Origin: M3007 sp046296435
GTDB lineage: Bacteria; Bacteroidota; Bacteroidia; Chitinophagales; Saprospiraceae
DNA: 64,000 bases
Direction: 5' to 3'
Assembly: GCA_046296435.1 (NCBI GenBank)
Contig: JBKBLI010000002.1
Location: 1 to 64,000 of the forward strand
This document shows positions 9,255 through 17,822 of the stretch, piece after piece. The translations under genes were made by a program, and so were the position numbers. The stretch's first letter is position 1; each line of letters starts with the position of its first letter. The notes beneath the pieces were generated by a model. It was not told the origin of the DNA. It saw only the letters and a program-made list of their open reading frames with translations, and did no database searches.

Positions 9255-9343
9255 CCACTAACCACTAACAACTAACAACTAACCACTAACCACTAACCAC
9301 TAACAACTAACCACTAACCACTAACAACTAACAACTAACAACT
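9239..9343. repeat. Heptamer array, 15 units of AACCACT/AACAACT
   Basis: Fifteen contiguous 7-base units, nine AACCACT and six AACAACT in mixed order, fill the space between two convergent genes. The plus-strand miaA gene ends on a TAA in the array, and the minus-strand acyltransferase-like gene ends on a TAG in the array at 9335-9337. The array therefore serves as the 3' end of both genes. The two unit versions differ at one base, which points to growth by slippage or unequal exchange with spread of the variant. Confidence 0.97.
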
Positions 9344-10279
9344 ATTAAGCATTCGCCGCAGGCGAAAGAGGCAATGTCGGTCGCGCCACACGCGAAGATA
9401 GGGCCTCGGTTGGGCGCCAAACTGTCTCCTGACGGCCTCTACGGCCGGTATCATACTTCCGGCAAAGTCAAAATATCGCGCCCCGAGCGCGTGAGCATGC
9501 CTGATGGCTTCCCAGACCAGAAATATGCCTGCGCCCGAACTGCGCAACTCCGGTTGGTCGCCGACCATGAGCAACCAAGCGCGTTGGCGGTCGAGCGCGA
9601 CATATACGGCCGAGTGCGCGACCTGCGTATCGCGGTCGCAGGCGGTCATGACAAAGCGGCGGCCCTGGGCCTCCAGGGCGCGGTCGAGTTTGCGAAACAG
9701 CGGCTCGGGCGTCAGGGCATTGGCTGCGCCCCGAAGCAGAAGGCCCTGATTGTAGAGCCGCAGGGCTTCGACAGGGTCTGCGGGCATTTCGGGGCGGACG
9801 ACCTGAGCGGCGCGCCTGATCTTGTTGTTGCGGTAGTTGGCGGTGATGTTCTGCCATACGGCCTGCATATCGCGCAGGTCCAACTCGTAGGAGTAGCGGG
9901 TAGTCTGGCGGTACCCTTCCCAGTAGAACGGCAGCCAGTTGGCGGCGGCATAGTTGAAATCCTGCTCGAAGGCGTCGAGAGGCGGCAGTTGGGCGAGCAG
10001 GGTCTTGAGCATAGGGATTTCGCGGCGCGGGTCGCTGCGAAATTCGGGCAGCAGATATGGCCCCATTTGGCGGGCTAAGCGGGGCATGGCGACGTATTGG
10101 AGGCCCCATTTTTGGCGCAGGTAGTAGGGGAAGGCGCCGACGATCTGCCCGTTTTTTTCGAGGATGGCCGCATCCCACCTCCCTTCCCCACATACGGCGT
10201 CCAGATATTCGGGGAACATGAATACCGGCAGATCGGGCGCTTGTTCGGCCAGCGTGGCGTATGCGTCGCGGCGGTTCAT
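9335..10279 (-). CDS. GNAT/FemAB-like acyltransferase
   Basis: The 314-residue protein looks like the FemAB-like acetyltransferase group (Acetyltransf_6/BioF2-like). Typical parts are FMFPEYLDAVC near the start, ILEKNGQIVGAFPYYLR, a central WQNITANYRNNKIRRA, and the C-terminal YFDFAGSMIPAVEAVRRQFGAQPRPYLRV. Such enzymes transfer acyl or aminoacyl groups to small molecules or peptidoglycan precursors; the substrate here is unknown. It lies 17 bp downstream of the HD hydrolase on the same strand, so the two are probably cotranscribed. The final residues NSC and the TAG stop come from the heptamer array or its edge. Confidence 0.75.
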   Translation of the reverse strand: MNRRDAYATLAEQAPDLPVFMFPEYLDAVCGEGRWDAAILEKNGQIVGAFPYYLRQKWGLQYVAMPRLARQMGPYLLPEFRSDPRREIPMLKTLLAQLPPLDAFEQDFNYAAANWLPFYWEGYRQTTRYSYELDLRDMQAVWQNITANYRNNKIRRAAQVVRPEMPADPVEALRLYNQGLLLRGAANALTPEPLFRKLDRALEAQGRRFVMTACDRDTQVAHSAVYVALDRQRAWLLMVGDQPELRSSGAGIFLVWEAIRHAHALGARYFDFAGSMIPAVEAVRRQFGAQPRPYLRVWRDRHCLFRLRRMLNSC

Positions 10280-10296
10280 CTGGCGGTGCGCCGCAT

Positions 10297-11505
10297 TCAG
10301 GCGTCGATTTCTTTAGGGTGACAAACAAAGCTTTTGGCGACCCTTTGGGTAAACAGGGGGGCGTCGGAGCACTCGGTGAGGTTGCGCACCGAACCGTCTT
10401 TGAACAAGATGCGGATGGGCTCGCCGCTTTCGTCGTATGCCTGATTGGCGGCCATGCCGCGCGTCGCGAGGTATTCGGGCAGCGCCTCAGGGCCTAGTTG
10501 GCTCTGGATTTGGGCATACAGAACCTCGAGCGCCTGATCGCTCAGCGGTTCAGGGCGCCATTTGAGCCGGAAGAGTCGGCGATCCAAGAGGCCGCGGGCC
10601 AGGAAAGCCAAGGTGAAGTCGTCGCTTTTGCGCCAGGATTTGACGGCTGCGGTGATGTCGGTATCGTCTAAGCGCGCAAAGCGGGCCAGCAGGGCGTCGG
10701 GATCGGGGTGCGCGTCGGGGGTGAGGAACCAGCGCATGTCCGACGACACTTCGAGGGGGCTGCCGGTCAGGGTTAGGGCGCGGGCGCGGCGAAGCAATTG
10801 GATAAGCATTTGCTCGGCGGCCACGCCGGTTTTGTGCAGGTACACCTGCCAGTACATGAGCCTGCGGGCGATCAGGAATTTTTCGATGCTGTAAATACCT
10901 TTTTCCTCTACGACCAATTCGCCTTGATGGACGTCGAGCATCTTAATGATGCGGTCGTAGCCGATCACGCCCTCGCTCACGCCCGTGAAAAAGCTGTCGC
11001 GGTTGAGGTAGTCCATCCGATCCATATCCAACTGTCCCGAAACCAACTGATGCAGGAAAGGCTTGCAGTAGCGCCCTTCGAAGATGTCGATGGCCATATC
11101 CAGCGCGCCGCCGAATTCGCGGTTGAGCGCCTGCATGAATTGGAGCGACAGGCTTTCGTGCCGCAGGCTGACCAAGCTGTGTTCCAGGGCGTGCGAAAAT
11201 GGTCCGTGGCCGATATCGTGCAGCAGAATGGCCGCGCAGGCGGCTTCGTACTCAGCGTCGCTGACCGGCGCGTTTTTTTGGCGCAGTACGCCCAGGGCCT
11301 GTTGCATGAGGTGCAAGGCGCCGAGCGCATGGTGAAAACGGGTGTGCAGCGCTCCCGGATAGACGTACGAGGCCAATCCAACTTGGCGTATGCGACGCAG
11401 CCTCTGGAAGTAGGGGTGGTCGATAAGTTCAAGCAGCAGACCGCGCGGCACGCTGACGAATCCATAGACCGGATCGTTAAATATTTTTTCCTTCTGAATG
11501 CTCAT
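10297..11505 (-). CDS. HD-domain phosphohydrolase (dNTPase-like)
   Basis: About 402 residues from ATG 11505, where MSIQKEKIFNDPVYGFVSVP gives the usual start of this family; the open frame reaches further upstream to 11592 without good sequence. Metal-binding HD motifs are visible: HTRFHHALGALHL at about 54-66 and LLHDIGHGPFSHALEH at about 94-109. Members resemble dGTP triphosphohydrolases and hydrolyse nucleotide phosphates, but substrates are rarely known. It is likely the first readable gene of a short minus-strand unit with the GNAT-like gene. An assembly gap lies just upstream, so its promoter is not fully visible. Confidence 0.88.
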   Translation of the reverse strand: MSIQKEKIFNDPVYGFVSVPRGLLLELIDHPYFQRLRRIRQVGLASYVYPGALHTRFHHALGALHLMQQALGVLRQKNAPVSDAEYEAACAAILLHDIGHGPFSHALEHSLVSLRHESLSLQFMQALNREFGGALDMAIDIFEGRYCKPFLHQLVSGQLDMDRMDYLNRDSFFTGVSEGVIGYDRIIKMLDVHQGELVVEEKGIYSIEKFLIARRLMYWQVYLHKTGVAAEQMLIQLLRRARALTLTGSPLEVSSDMRWFLTPDAHPDPDALLARFARLDDTDITAAVKSWRKSDDFTLAFLARGLLDRRLFRLKWRPEPLSDQALEVLYAQIQSQLGPEALPEYLATRGMAANQAYDESGEPIRILFKDGSVRNLTECSDAPLFTQRVAKSFVCHPKEIDA

Positions 11506-11616
11506 CGATACGCGATTTCGATGCGGGGCGGCTTTCGATTTCCTCGAAATCGGCCTCTTCGGGTTGGCTTTTTCCTCGCAGATCAAAAACAAACCTGGAA
11601 AAATCGGCGTTGAACG
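11477..11616 (-). CDS. Possible C-terminal end of a gene lost in the assembly gap
   Basis: A minus-strand frame enters from the N-run and codes about 45 charged residues (starting FNADFSRFVFDLRGKSQ) before a stop at 11477. It would overlap the start of the HD gene by 29 bases. It has no recognisable motif and could equally be a chance frame in the HD gene leader. Confidence 0.2.
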
Positions 11617-11714
11617 NNNNNNNNNNNNNNNNNNNNNNNNNNNNNNNNNNNNNNNNNNNNNNNNNNNNNNNNNNNNNNNNNNNNNNNNNNNNNNNNNNNN
11701 NNNNNNNNNNNNNN
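11617..11714. other. Assembly gap (98 N)
   Basis: A run of N between the HD hydrolase and the spermidine-synthase-like gene. Its true size is unknown. Confidence 0.99.
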
Positions 11715-11732
11715 GTCACAGCGAGAATTTTG

Positions 11733-12398
11733 TTACAGTTTGTAGGCGTAGAGCATCCAGTTGCCGCCGGTATCGAGATAGGCGGCTTCGGGCGCTGCGC
11801 GTTTGAATTTTCGCTCGAAGAAACGATTGGTTTCGCGTTTTTGTTGCTCGCTATTGGCCAGTCGGTTGTAGATCAGGATCCCGCCGGGGCGGAGCAGATC
11901 GATGCAATCGTCGAGAAAAGCGTCTGTTTCGAATTGAGGCGGCGTCATTTCGTCTTCAAACACATCCATGATCACCATATCGAAGCGCTGTTGACACACT
12001 TCTACGAAGGTTAGCGCGTCGGCCACGACAATCTCCACCGGGCTATCCAGGCGATCCAAGGCGTAACGCGAAGCCATATCGGCAACCATTTCGTCCAATT
12101 CGACAATGGTATATGCGTAGCGCCGGCCGTACTTTTTTTCCAGAATGTAGGGCACGCTGCCCAACCCCAGGCCAAGGAGCAACACGTCTGCACGCGGACG
12201 CGAACGCATGTCGAGAGACTCGAACAAGCGGGTGAAATTGTGATACAGGTCGTCCCAGGAATAAATGGCGTTGCCGCTGATGAGTTGCAGCCGGCCCTTG
12301 CTCAATATCACGCTGAGTTCGGGGTTCAGGACCGAACTGCCGCTCTCCAAGGTGAGCGGCGCGAGCCACGAAAGCCATTTTTTCCAGAAAGGAATCAA
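11733..12398 (-). CDS. Spermidine-synthase-like methyltransferase-fold protein
   Basis: The 221-residue protein has the Rossmann fold seen in spermidine synthases and related methyltransferases: the nucleotide-binding glycine loop LLLGLGLGSVPYIL at about residues 73-86, the acidic residue in YTIVELDEMVADMA, VVADALTFV, and FDMVIMDVFEDEMTPPQF, similar to the aminopropyltransferase D..D region. It lacks the N-terminal beta domain of full SpeE enzymes, so it may not make polyamines. The start seems to be TTG at 12398; no better start was found. It lies between an assembly gap and yidC, all on the minus strand. Confidence 0.72.
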   Translation of the reverse strand: MIPFWKKWLSWLAPLTLESGSSVLNPELSVILSKGRLQLISGNAIYSWDDLYHNFTRLFESLDMRSRPRADVLLLGLGLGSVPYILEKKYGRRYAYTIVELDEMVADMASRYALDRLDSPVEIVVADALTFVEVCQQRFDMVIMDVFEDEMTPPQFETDAFLDDCIDLLRPGGILIYNRLANSEQQKRETNRFFERKFKRAAPEAAYLDTGGNWMLYAYKL

Positions 12399-12586
12399 CG
12401 AAGTGTTATTTTATCGGCGGATGGGCGAAAAAAGTGATGAGCGTTGAGCGGCCGGGGCAAGGAGAACGGGAGTGAGCGCAGGGCGCGGCGGGAGCGGCGC
12501 GCAGGACATACCCGAGCGCCCCTCTCGCTGCGCCCTTTTCTTTCAAAAAACGCAGCGCCGGAGGGCGCAGAAGTAGCGCATTGGGT

Positions 12587-14494
12587 TTATTTTTTCTTTC
12601 GGGCGGCGGCTTTTTCGCGTTCGGCTTGCAGGCGTTGTTGTTCTTTCATGGCCTGTTCGAGGCGTTCGCGGAAGCCCCCTTGTTTTCGGGGTTTGTTTTT
12701 ATTGGCTTCCAATTCGGCTTTGATCTTGTCGTGGTTGATCAGGAATTTTTTGGTTCCGACGGTTTGGCCGATGTTCAGCAGGTTGCTGAAGCAGAGGTAG
12801 AGGGTGAGACCGGAAGCAAAACTGTTGAAGAAGAACATGAACATGACCGGCATGCCAAACTGCATGTACTTCATCACCTTCATCTGGTCGGTCTGCATGG
12901 CGCCGGTATCCATTTGCTTCATGCTGTACCAGGTGTACCATAGCGTAGTGACCACCCAGATCAGCGTAAAGGCGCTGATGTGTCCGCCAAAGCCGGGCAT
13001 TTCGAATCCGAGTTTGAAGGCGGCGTCGTAGCTCGACAGGTCGGGCGCCCACAAAAAGGAGGCCTGCCTGAACTCAATGGCGGCCGGAAAGAAGCGGTAC
13101 AAAGCAAACCACACAGGCATCTGAAGCAGGATCGGCAGACAGCCGCTCAAGGGGTTGACCCGATATTCGCTGTATAGCTTCATGGTCTCCATGGACATGG
13201 CTTGCTGATCGTCGCCGTGTTTCTTACGCAGAGACTCAAGCTGGGGCTTGAGAGCGGCCATACGGGCCTGGCCATATACCATGCGGTAGGTCAGGGGGAA
13301 GAGCAGGAGTTTGATCAGGAGGGTCAGGATCAGGATGACGATCCCCTTGCTGCCAATGAAGCGGGACAGGAAATCCAGCATCGGGTGGATGATCCAGCGG
13401 TTGATCGAGCCAAATATGCTGGCGCCAAACGGAATGATATCTTGCAGCGAGTTGTTGTAGGCGGTCAGACGATCGAACTCGTTGGGGCCGGCGTAGATGG
13501 CCATGTTGAGCGACGGCTTGTCCAAGGGCAGGACGGCGGAGGTCTCAAGCACCTTGAGCGCCGAGTCTGACTTGTCGAGCATGCGGGTGGACCCTGTGAA
13601 TTCGCGAAAAGCGAAGTCCTTGGCCATCAGAGAGGTGTTGAAAAACTGATTGGCATGAGAGAACCACTTCACTTCTTTGTCGCCCAGGGCTTCGGTATCG
13701 TCTGAGCGGCAATTGCAATAATCCGTCTTGGCGTCGGCGGCCTTGAAATAGACGGTGGACATAGTGCGCTCGTAATCCTGATTCTTTTCGAGCTTGTTGA
13801 GGCGGTTGATCCAGTTGAGCCGAAGGTAGCGTTTGTCCTCTGGTTGGAGTTCGTTCAGGCCGGGGGCGTTGATGGCGTAGTCTATGTGGTAGTTGTCCGG
13901 GCTGAGGGTGTAGCGCTGTTCGAGGTAGCGCCCCTCCCCTGCTTCGGCCCTGAAAACCACCGTATTTCCCTGCTTTGAAGCGCTGAAAAACAGATCCTCG
14001 GTTTCGATGCTGCCCGCTGCGGCGTCGCGCAAAGGTATCTGGAGGCTAAAGCGATTCTGAGGATTGTCCAACAAAGTGGCAGGGCCTTTGACGTCGTTCC
14101 AGGCGCTGTCTATGCTTACCTTTTCGTAATTCTTGAGAAAAACCTCTGTGATACGTCCGCCTTTGTTGCTGAAGGTGATGCGCGCCAGGTCGTTTTCGAG
14201 AACGATCTGCTCCTCTGTGCCGCGGGTTGCGGCGGCAAAAGCGCCATATCGGACTTTGAGGGCGGCGCTTAGTCCAGTAGAGTCTGCAGCGCTGCGCGGA
14301 TCTGGCGCGCTTGGCGACAAGGCGGCATTGGGCGTCGAGTCGCGCCGGGCAGTATCTGTCTGGCTTGTCGTGTTTTGTTCGACATTCTCCACGGGCCGAG
14401 CTGGGGCCGCATACTGCATCCACAGATAGACCAGTATAAAAATCAGTCCCATCCCGATGAGGGTGTTGAGGTTGCTCTGTTTATCTTCCATCAT
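12587..14494 (-). CDS. yidC: Membrane protein insertase YidC
   Basis: The 635-residue protein inserts and folds inner-membrane proteins with or without SecYEG. It has an N-terminal membrane anchor (LIGMGLIFILVYLWMQY, about residues 11-27), a large periplasmic beta domain to about 360, and a conserved C-terminal core with MRVNPLSGCLPILLQMPVWFALY-type sequence (YRVNPLSGCLPILLQMPVW) and further membrane segments. The tail is Lys/Arg-rich, useful for ribosome contact. Length fits Bacteroidota YidC. Two ATGs are in tandem at the start. A -7 promoter element lies at 14538-14545. Confidence 0.97.
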   Translation of the reverse strand: MMEDKQSNLNTLIGMGLIFILVYLWMQYAAPARPVENVEQNTTSQTDTARRDSTPNAALSPSAPDPRSAADSTGLSAALKVRYGAFAAATRGTEEQIVLENDLARITFSNKGGRITEVFLKNYEKVSIDSAWNDVKGPATLLDNPQNRFSLQIPLRDAAAGSIETEDLFFSASKQGNTVVFRAEAGEGRYLEQRYTLSPDNYHIDYAINAPGLNELQPEDKRYLRLNWINRLNKLEKNQDYERTMSTVYFKAADAKTDYCNCRSDDTEALGDKEVKWFSHANQFFNTSLMAKDFAFREFTGSTRMLDKSDSALKVLETSAVLPLDKPSLNMAIYAGPNEFDRLTAYNNSLQDIIPFGASIFGSINRWIIHPMLDFLSRFIGSKGIVILILTLLIKLLLFPLTYRMVYGQARMAALKPQLESLRKKHGDDQQAMSMETMKLYSEYRVNPLSGCLPILLQMPVWFALYRFFPAAIEFRQASFLWAPDLSSYDAAFKLGFEMPGFGGHISAFTLIWVVTTLWYTWYSMKQMDTGAMQTDQMKVMKYMQFGMPVMFMFFFNSFASGLTLYLCFSNLLNIGQTVGTKKFLINHDKIKAELEANKNKPRKQGGFRERLEQAMKEQQRLQAEREKAAARKKK

Positions 14495-14537
14495 GTTGCG
14501 TTGCGTTAGCCAAAAGCAGCTTCAAGCTAAAGCGGCG

Positions 14538-14545
14538 CAAAATTA
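14538..14545 (-). promoter_or_regulatory. yidC promoter -7 element
   Basis: Minus-strand TAATTTTG matches TAnnTTTG, about 45 bases before the yidC start. Confidence 0.55.
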
Positions 14546-14857
14546 GGACAAAATCGGGAATCCGTTGGACCTTTTCGACCAAAAGACGTTTTTTGAATAT
14601 ATGCGGATACGCACAACACGATCAGCGGCCTTTGGTCGTGGCGCGAGACGGAGGACCCCGCCGCACCCCATCCTCATACGCGTACGCCCGGTTTCAATCC
14701 TCCGGCGCGCCCTTGTTCAGTTTCGGGAAATACAGTTCCCACCCGAGGGCGTCCCTGACTTCCTTATTTTTTTGAAAAAAAAGCATGGAAAGAGGGCGCG
14801 GTCGATGTGTGCGCCAATCAAGCGCGTCTTAAACGCCGGCGGCCGCACGCCGCTTGC
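14546..14857. other. Non-coding stretch between truB and yidC
   Basis: No supported gene. It holds a T7-G-A8 palindrome near 14768-14783, a pattern that recurs in other gene junctions of this window, and otherwise GC-rich sequence with no RNA fold that I recognise. Open frames here show no homology signals. Confidence 0.6.
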
Positions 14858-15450
14858 TCAAAGCAGCGCCTCCGTGAGGGCATCCAGATCCCAGGCGTCG
14901 GCGACATCAAAATCTCCGCTTTGCGTGCGCCGAAGGGCGCTTAGATACGCCCCTGAACCCGCCGCCGCGCCAATATCCCGAACAAGCGACCGGATGTAGG
15001 TCCCCTTGCTGCAAACGACGCGAAAATCGCAGGCCAATCCGGCGGCGTAGTCCGGGTATTGGAGAATGGCGCCCGCTTTAGCGCCCAGCACAAGGGGGTC
15101 GGGCGATGTGGCCCGGGGCGGATGGATCGCCCGAAGCGGCCCCAGNNNNNNNNNNNNNNNNNNNNNNNNNNNNNNNNNNNNNNNNNNNNNNNNNNNNNNN
15201 NNNNNNNNNNNNNNNNNNNNNNNNNNNNNNNNNNNNNNNNNNNNTGTCCGATCTTGATGCGCTTGACGCCGGCGCGGCGGGAGAGGTGGTAGCGCAACTT
15301 GCCTACCACATCGAACGAAGTCCAGCCCAGCGGTTTGTCGGCCAGCAGCAGCGCGCCCGGGGGCAAGGGCGTGGGTATGGGTTGCGTAGGGCGAAGGAGG
15401 GTCCATGCCGCATCGTCGTGCGGCGCGGCGCCATCGAAAGTCCGGGTCAT
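14858..15450 (-). CDS. truB: tRNA pseudouridine-55 synthase, interrupted by an assembly gap
   Basis: The gene begins at ATG 15450 with LLADKPLGWTSFDVVGKLRY, the family N-terminus, and ends with VVCSKGTYIRSLVRDIG and SALRRTQSGDF, the C-terminal part of the catalytic domain. The N-run at 15146-15244 removes the catalytic Asp segment (GTLDPLATG region), and the two halves lie in different frames across it. Compared with E. coli TruB about 80-90 residues are missing, so the real gap is larger than the 99 N. The enzyme makes pseudouridine 55 in the T loop of tRNAs. Its ATG overlaps the stop of the upstream secreted-protein gene in an ATGA. Confidence 0.9.
15146..15244. other. Assembly gap inside truB (99 N)
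   Basis: N-run inside truB. The frame change and the missing catalytic segment show that its length is a placeholder. Confidence 0.99.
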
Positions 15451-17018
15451 ATCTTGACAAATGGGAGAATATGCACGCGGCCTGCGCCGTCGGCAATTTG
15501 CAGCCGGTAGGGACCGGGCAGAAGCGTGCGCGGGAGTGGAAGCAGGGCGGGCGGGTCCATCGGGGCAGACAAAACGACCCGGCCCTGCGCATCTGCGACA
15601 CGCGCCCAAACCCTTTGCCCTTTCTCACCTCCCGATATCCAAAGCGCGTCGGAGGCCGGATTCGGATTGAGCCTGTAGGCAGAAGCCGAGGGCAAGCGGT
15701 CGGGCGCGGCTACGCTTACGGGCGTAAGCCACACGTCAAGTACCGCGGTCTGTCCCTCTGCGAGCGCAAAGTCTTGAACAAGGAGCGTATCGTACCCGGC
15801 TGCGCTAAACCACAGATCGTAAGCGCCCGCCTGGGGCGCACCGGTTTTGTACAGACCGTCTTGCCGGGAGTATTTTGCCGTGATGGCGCCCGACAGACGG
15901 ACGGCCGCCCCGGCTACAGGATCACCTGTAGCGGCGTCGCGCACCGTGCCCGCTACCTTTGCCCCTGCGCTGTAAATGGGTTGAAAGACAAACAGCCCCT
16001 CGTTTTTGGCCGTGGCGAATACGATACCTGACGGCAAGTAAGGGTCGGCATCCCACACAAGCGAGGCGCCGACCTTGACGATGGCGGTCTCGACAAGGTT
16101 GTCAGGCTCAGAGGCGTCCACAAGGCTCAACTGACCTCCATACGACGGACAGACCAGATGCAAACCCTTCACGCGTACGTTGTGCACCATGCGCGAGGGG
16201 TCGATGCCGGGGTAATACAAATCCAGCAGGGGGATATCGTCGATTTGGGTCACGTCAAACGCAGCCAAAGGGGCGTTGATCACCTCGTCGGTAGTGAATA
16301 AGACGCGGCCGTCGGGCGACAACTCGCTGTTGTGATTGAAGCGCCCCGGCGTTTCGCGGGTGGCCAACACTTGCGGATTGGCGCAGTCGCTGATGTCTAT
16401 AACGGCAAACTGTCCTGCGTAGATTTCGCTGGCCCACAAGGTGTCGCCGCGTATATGGCCGTCGTGTACATAATTTGCGGAGTAGATACCCTCAATTTTA
16501 GGGTTCCAGGGGTCGTCGAGCGAACAGATGAGCGCCCCGCCGTTGCTCGGGCCGCCGGAGCCAAAAATGTAGAGGCGCCCGTCGGCTGTCTGTACGGTAT
16601 GGCTGCGCTGTACCTGATCGGCATGTTCGTCGTCGCCAAACCATTGTTTCCAGATCACGGTATCGGGCAAGGCCCGCAAATCGACGATGAAGATGCCGGC
16701 GCCCGACGCTTCAGTACCTACGTATAGAAAACCTGCCCAGGCGCGCAGTTCGCGCCAGTTGTTGGGCGGCATGGGTACGTGGAAGCGTTCGAATGGCTGA
16801 CTCGGGTCGCTCAGATCCACGATGCTCAGTCCCGTGCTGGCGCCCACCAGCGCATACTCTGCGCCTGCCGAGTCCACGTAGCCCATACAGCCCGCCAAGG
16901 TGGCCGGCGCGTAGGGCAAGTGTCCAATCAACTTCAATCGGGGGTGGGAGTTCTGAGCATTTGCCGCAGAAAGGAATGCGCCCATACAAAGCGCTGTGCA
17001 AAACAGGGTACGAAACAT
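15447..17018 (-). CDS. Secreted choice-of-anchor B / LVIVD-repeat protein with T9SS tail
   Basis: The 523-residue protein has a signal peptide (ending SAANAQ, residue 22), then LVIVD-type beta-propeller repeats seen as GLSIVDLSDPSQP, AGIFIVDLRALPD, QFAVIDISDCANPQ and QLSLVDASEPDN. A carboxypeptidase-regulatory-like beta sandwich follows at about 345-430 (AGTVRDAATGDPVAGAAVRL). The C-terminus YRLNPNPASDALWISG...GPYRLQIADGAG is a type A T9SS sorting domain, so it is exported and attached to or released from the cell surface. Its function is unknown. Its stop overlaps the truB start by 4 bases, an odd partner for a surface protein. Confidence 0.85.
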   Translation of the reverse strand: MFRTLFCTALCMGAFLSAANAQNSHPRLKLIGHLPYAPATLAGCMGYVDSAGAEYALVGASTGLSIVDLSDPSQPFERFHVPMPPNNWRELRAWAGFLYVGTEASGAGIFIVDLRALPDTVIWKQWFGDDEHADQVQRSHTVQTADGRLYIFGSGGPSNGGALICSLDDPWNPKIEGIYSANYVHDGHIRGDTLWASEIYAGQFAVIDISDCANPQVLATRETPGRFNHNSELSPDGRVLFTTDEVINAPLAAFDVTQIDDIPLLDLYYPGIDPSRMVHNVRVKGLHLVCPSYGGQLSLVDASEPDNLVETAIVKVGASLVWDADPYLPSGIVFATAKNEGLFVFQPIYSAGAKVAGTVRDAATGDPVAGAAVRLSGAITAKYSRQDGLYKTGAPQAGAYDLWFSAAGYDTLLVQDFALAEGQTAVLDVWLTPVSVAAPDRLPSASAYRLNPNPASDALWISGGEKGQRVWARVADAQGRVVLSAPMDPPALLPLPRTLLPGPYRLQIADGAGRVHILPFVKI

Positions 17019-17035
17019 CGCGCGGCTTTTTTGTG

Positions 17036-17043
17036 CAAAGGTA
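17036..17043 (-). promoter_or_regulatory. Promoter -7 element of the LVIVD protein (and truB)
   Basis: Minus-strand TACCTTTG lies 18-25 bases before the ATG at 17018, giving a very short leader. Because truB overlaps the first gene, it may be expressed from here too. Confidence 0.55.
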
Positions 17044-17096
17044 AAAAAGCCGCGCGAAATTCGGTAGAAATATTCGGAGTGTCGCCGCTGCGGGCA

Positions 17097-17681
17097 TCAA
17101 CGCCTTGGATTGCGCTTGGGCGGCGCTTTTTTCGCCGGAGCCGGGCTACCGCCGCCAAAGCGATAGCCAATCGACAATCGGGTTATTCCGTCCAGGTTCA
17201 CAAAGGGTATTTTACTGACATCGGCGCCGTTGAACTGGCTGAAAATCGCGCGCCCCAATCCGAATCCGGCATCGAACACAAACCCTTTGGCCGTGGCGAT
17301 TTTGTAACCGAGGTAAAAACCGATCGCCATGCGTTCGGTCTTCACCGACTCCTCGCTGTCTTCCACAAAACGCGTCCCTTTGCGATACTGCGCGTAAGGG
17401 CCGATGTGAAAACCGTCGATGCCCCGTTTCGGAGAGAAATAATATTTGCCGATCACGCGGCCGCTGATGCGCTCGCGCCCCCATCCGCCTTCGCCCAGTT
17501 GGATTTTGCGGTTGAGGTAGCCGACGCTCGGCTCTATACTCCAGTTTTCGGAAACGCCGATATCGGCATAGACTTTGTAATTGCTGAAAATAAAAGCTAC
17601 AGGATCCAGCTTCAACTCGACCTGAGCCATAGCGGGACGCGAGAGCAGCGCAAGGATTGTGCAAAAAAGTATTCTGTTCAT
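17097..17681 (-). CDS. DUF3575-like outer-membrane beta-barrel protein
   Basis: The 194-residue protein has a signal peptide (ending RPAMAQ) and alternating beta strands: VELKLDPVAFIFSNYKVYAD, NWSIEPSVGYLN, GRVIGKYYFSPKRGIDGFHIGPYAQY, and a final aromatic strand LSIGYRFGG. This is the layout of DUF3575 barrels of Bacteroidota. A basic, proline-rich tail (PAPAKKAPPKRNPRR) after the last strand is unusual, because barrels normally end on the aromatic residue. It is paralogous to the next upstream gene. Its role is unknown. Confidence 0.72.
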   Translation of the reverse strand: MNRILFCTILALLSRPAMAQVELKLDPVAFIFSNYKVYADIGVSENWSIEPSVGYLNRKIQLGEGGWGRERISGRVIGKYYFSPKRGIDGFHIGPYAQYRKGTRFVEDSEESVKTERMAIGFYLGYKIATAKGFVFDAGFGLGRAIFSQFNGADVSKIPFVNLDGITRLSIGYRFGGGSPAPAKKAPPKRNPRR

Positions 17682-17763
17682 ACGTTTTAAGTTTTGCGGC
17701 TAAAACGCGCCTCATTCTGTTAATGTTACTTAATTTGTGAGCGGCAAGCGCTAAACATAAGTT

Positions 17764-17797
17764 AAAAAGCCGGATCGCCCATGCGGGCAATCCGGCT
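17764..17797 (-). terminator. Rho-independent terminator after the upstream barrel gene
   Basis: A 13-bp stem with one G-T pair (17768-17780 with 17785-17797) and loop ATGC is followed on the minus strand by a T-run at 17764-17768. It ends transcription of the gene at 17823-18335. Confidence 0.82.
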
Positions 17798-17822
17798 CAA
17801 TAAGCGGGCGGGCAAGCCCAGA

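Noticed and set aside
9239..9343. Heptamer array as a CRISPR array
   Set aside because: Units are 7 bases without spacers and no cas genes are near.
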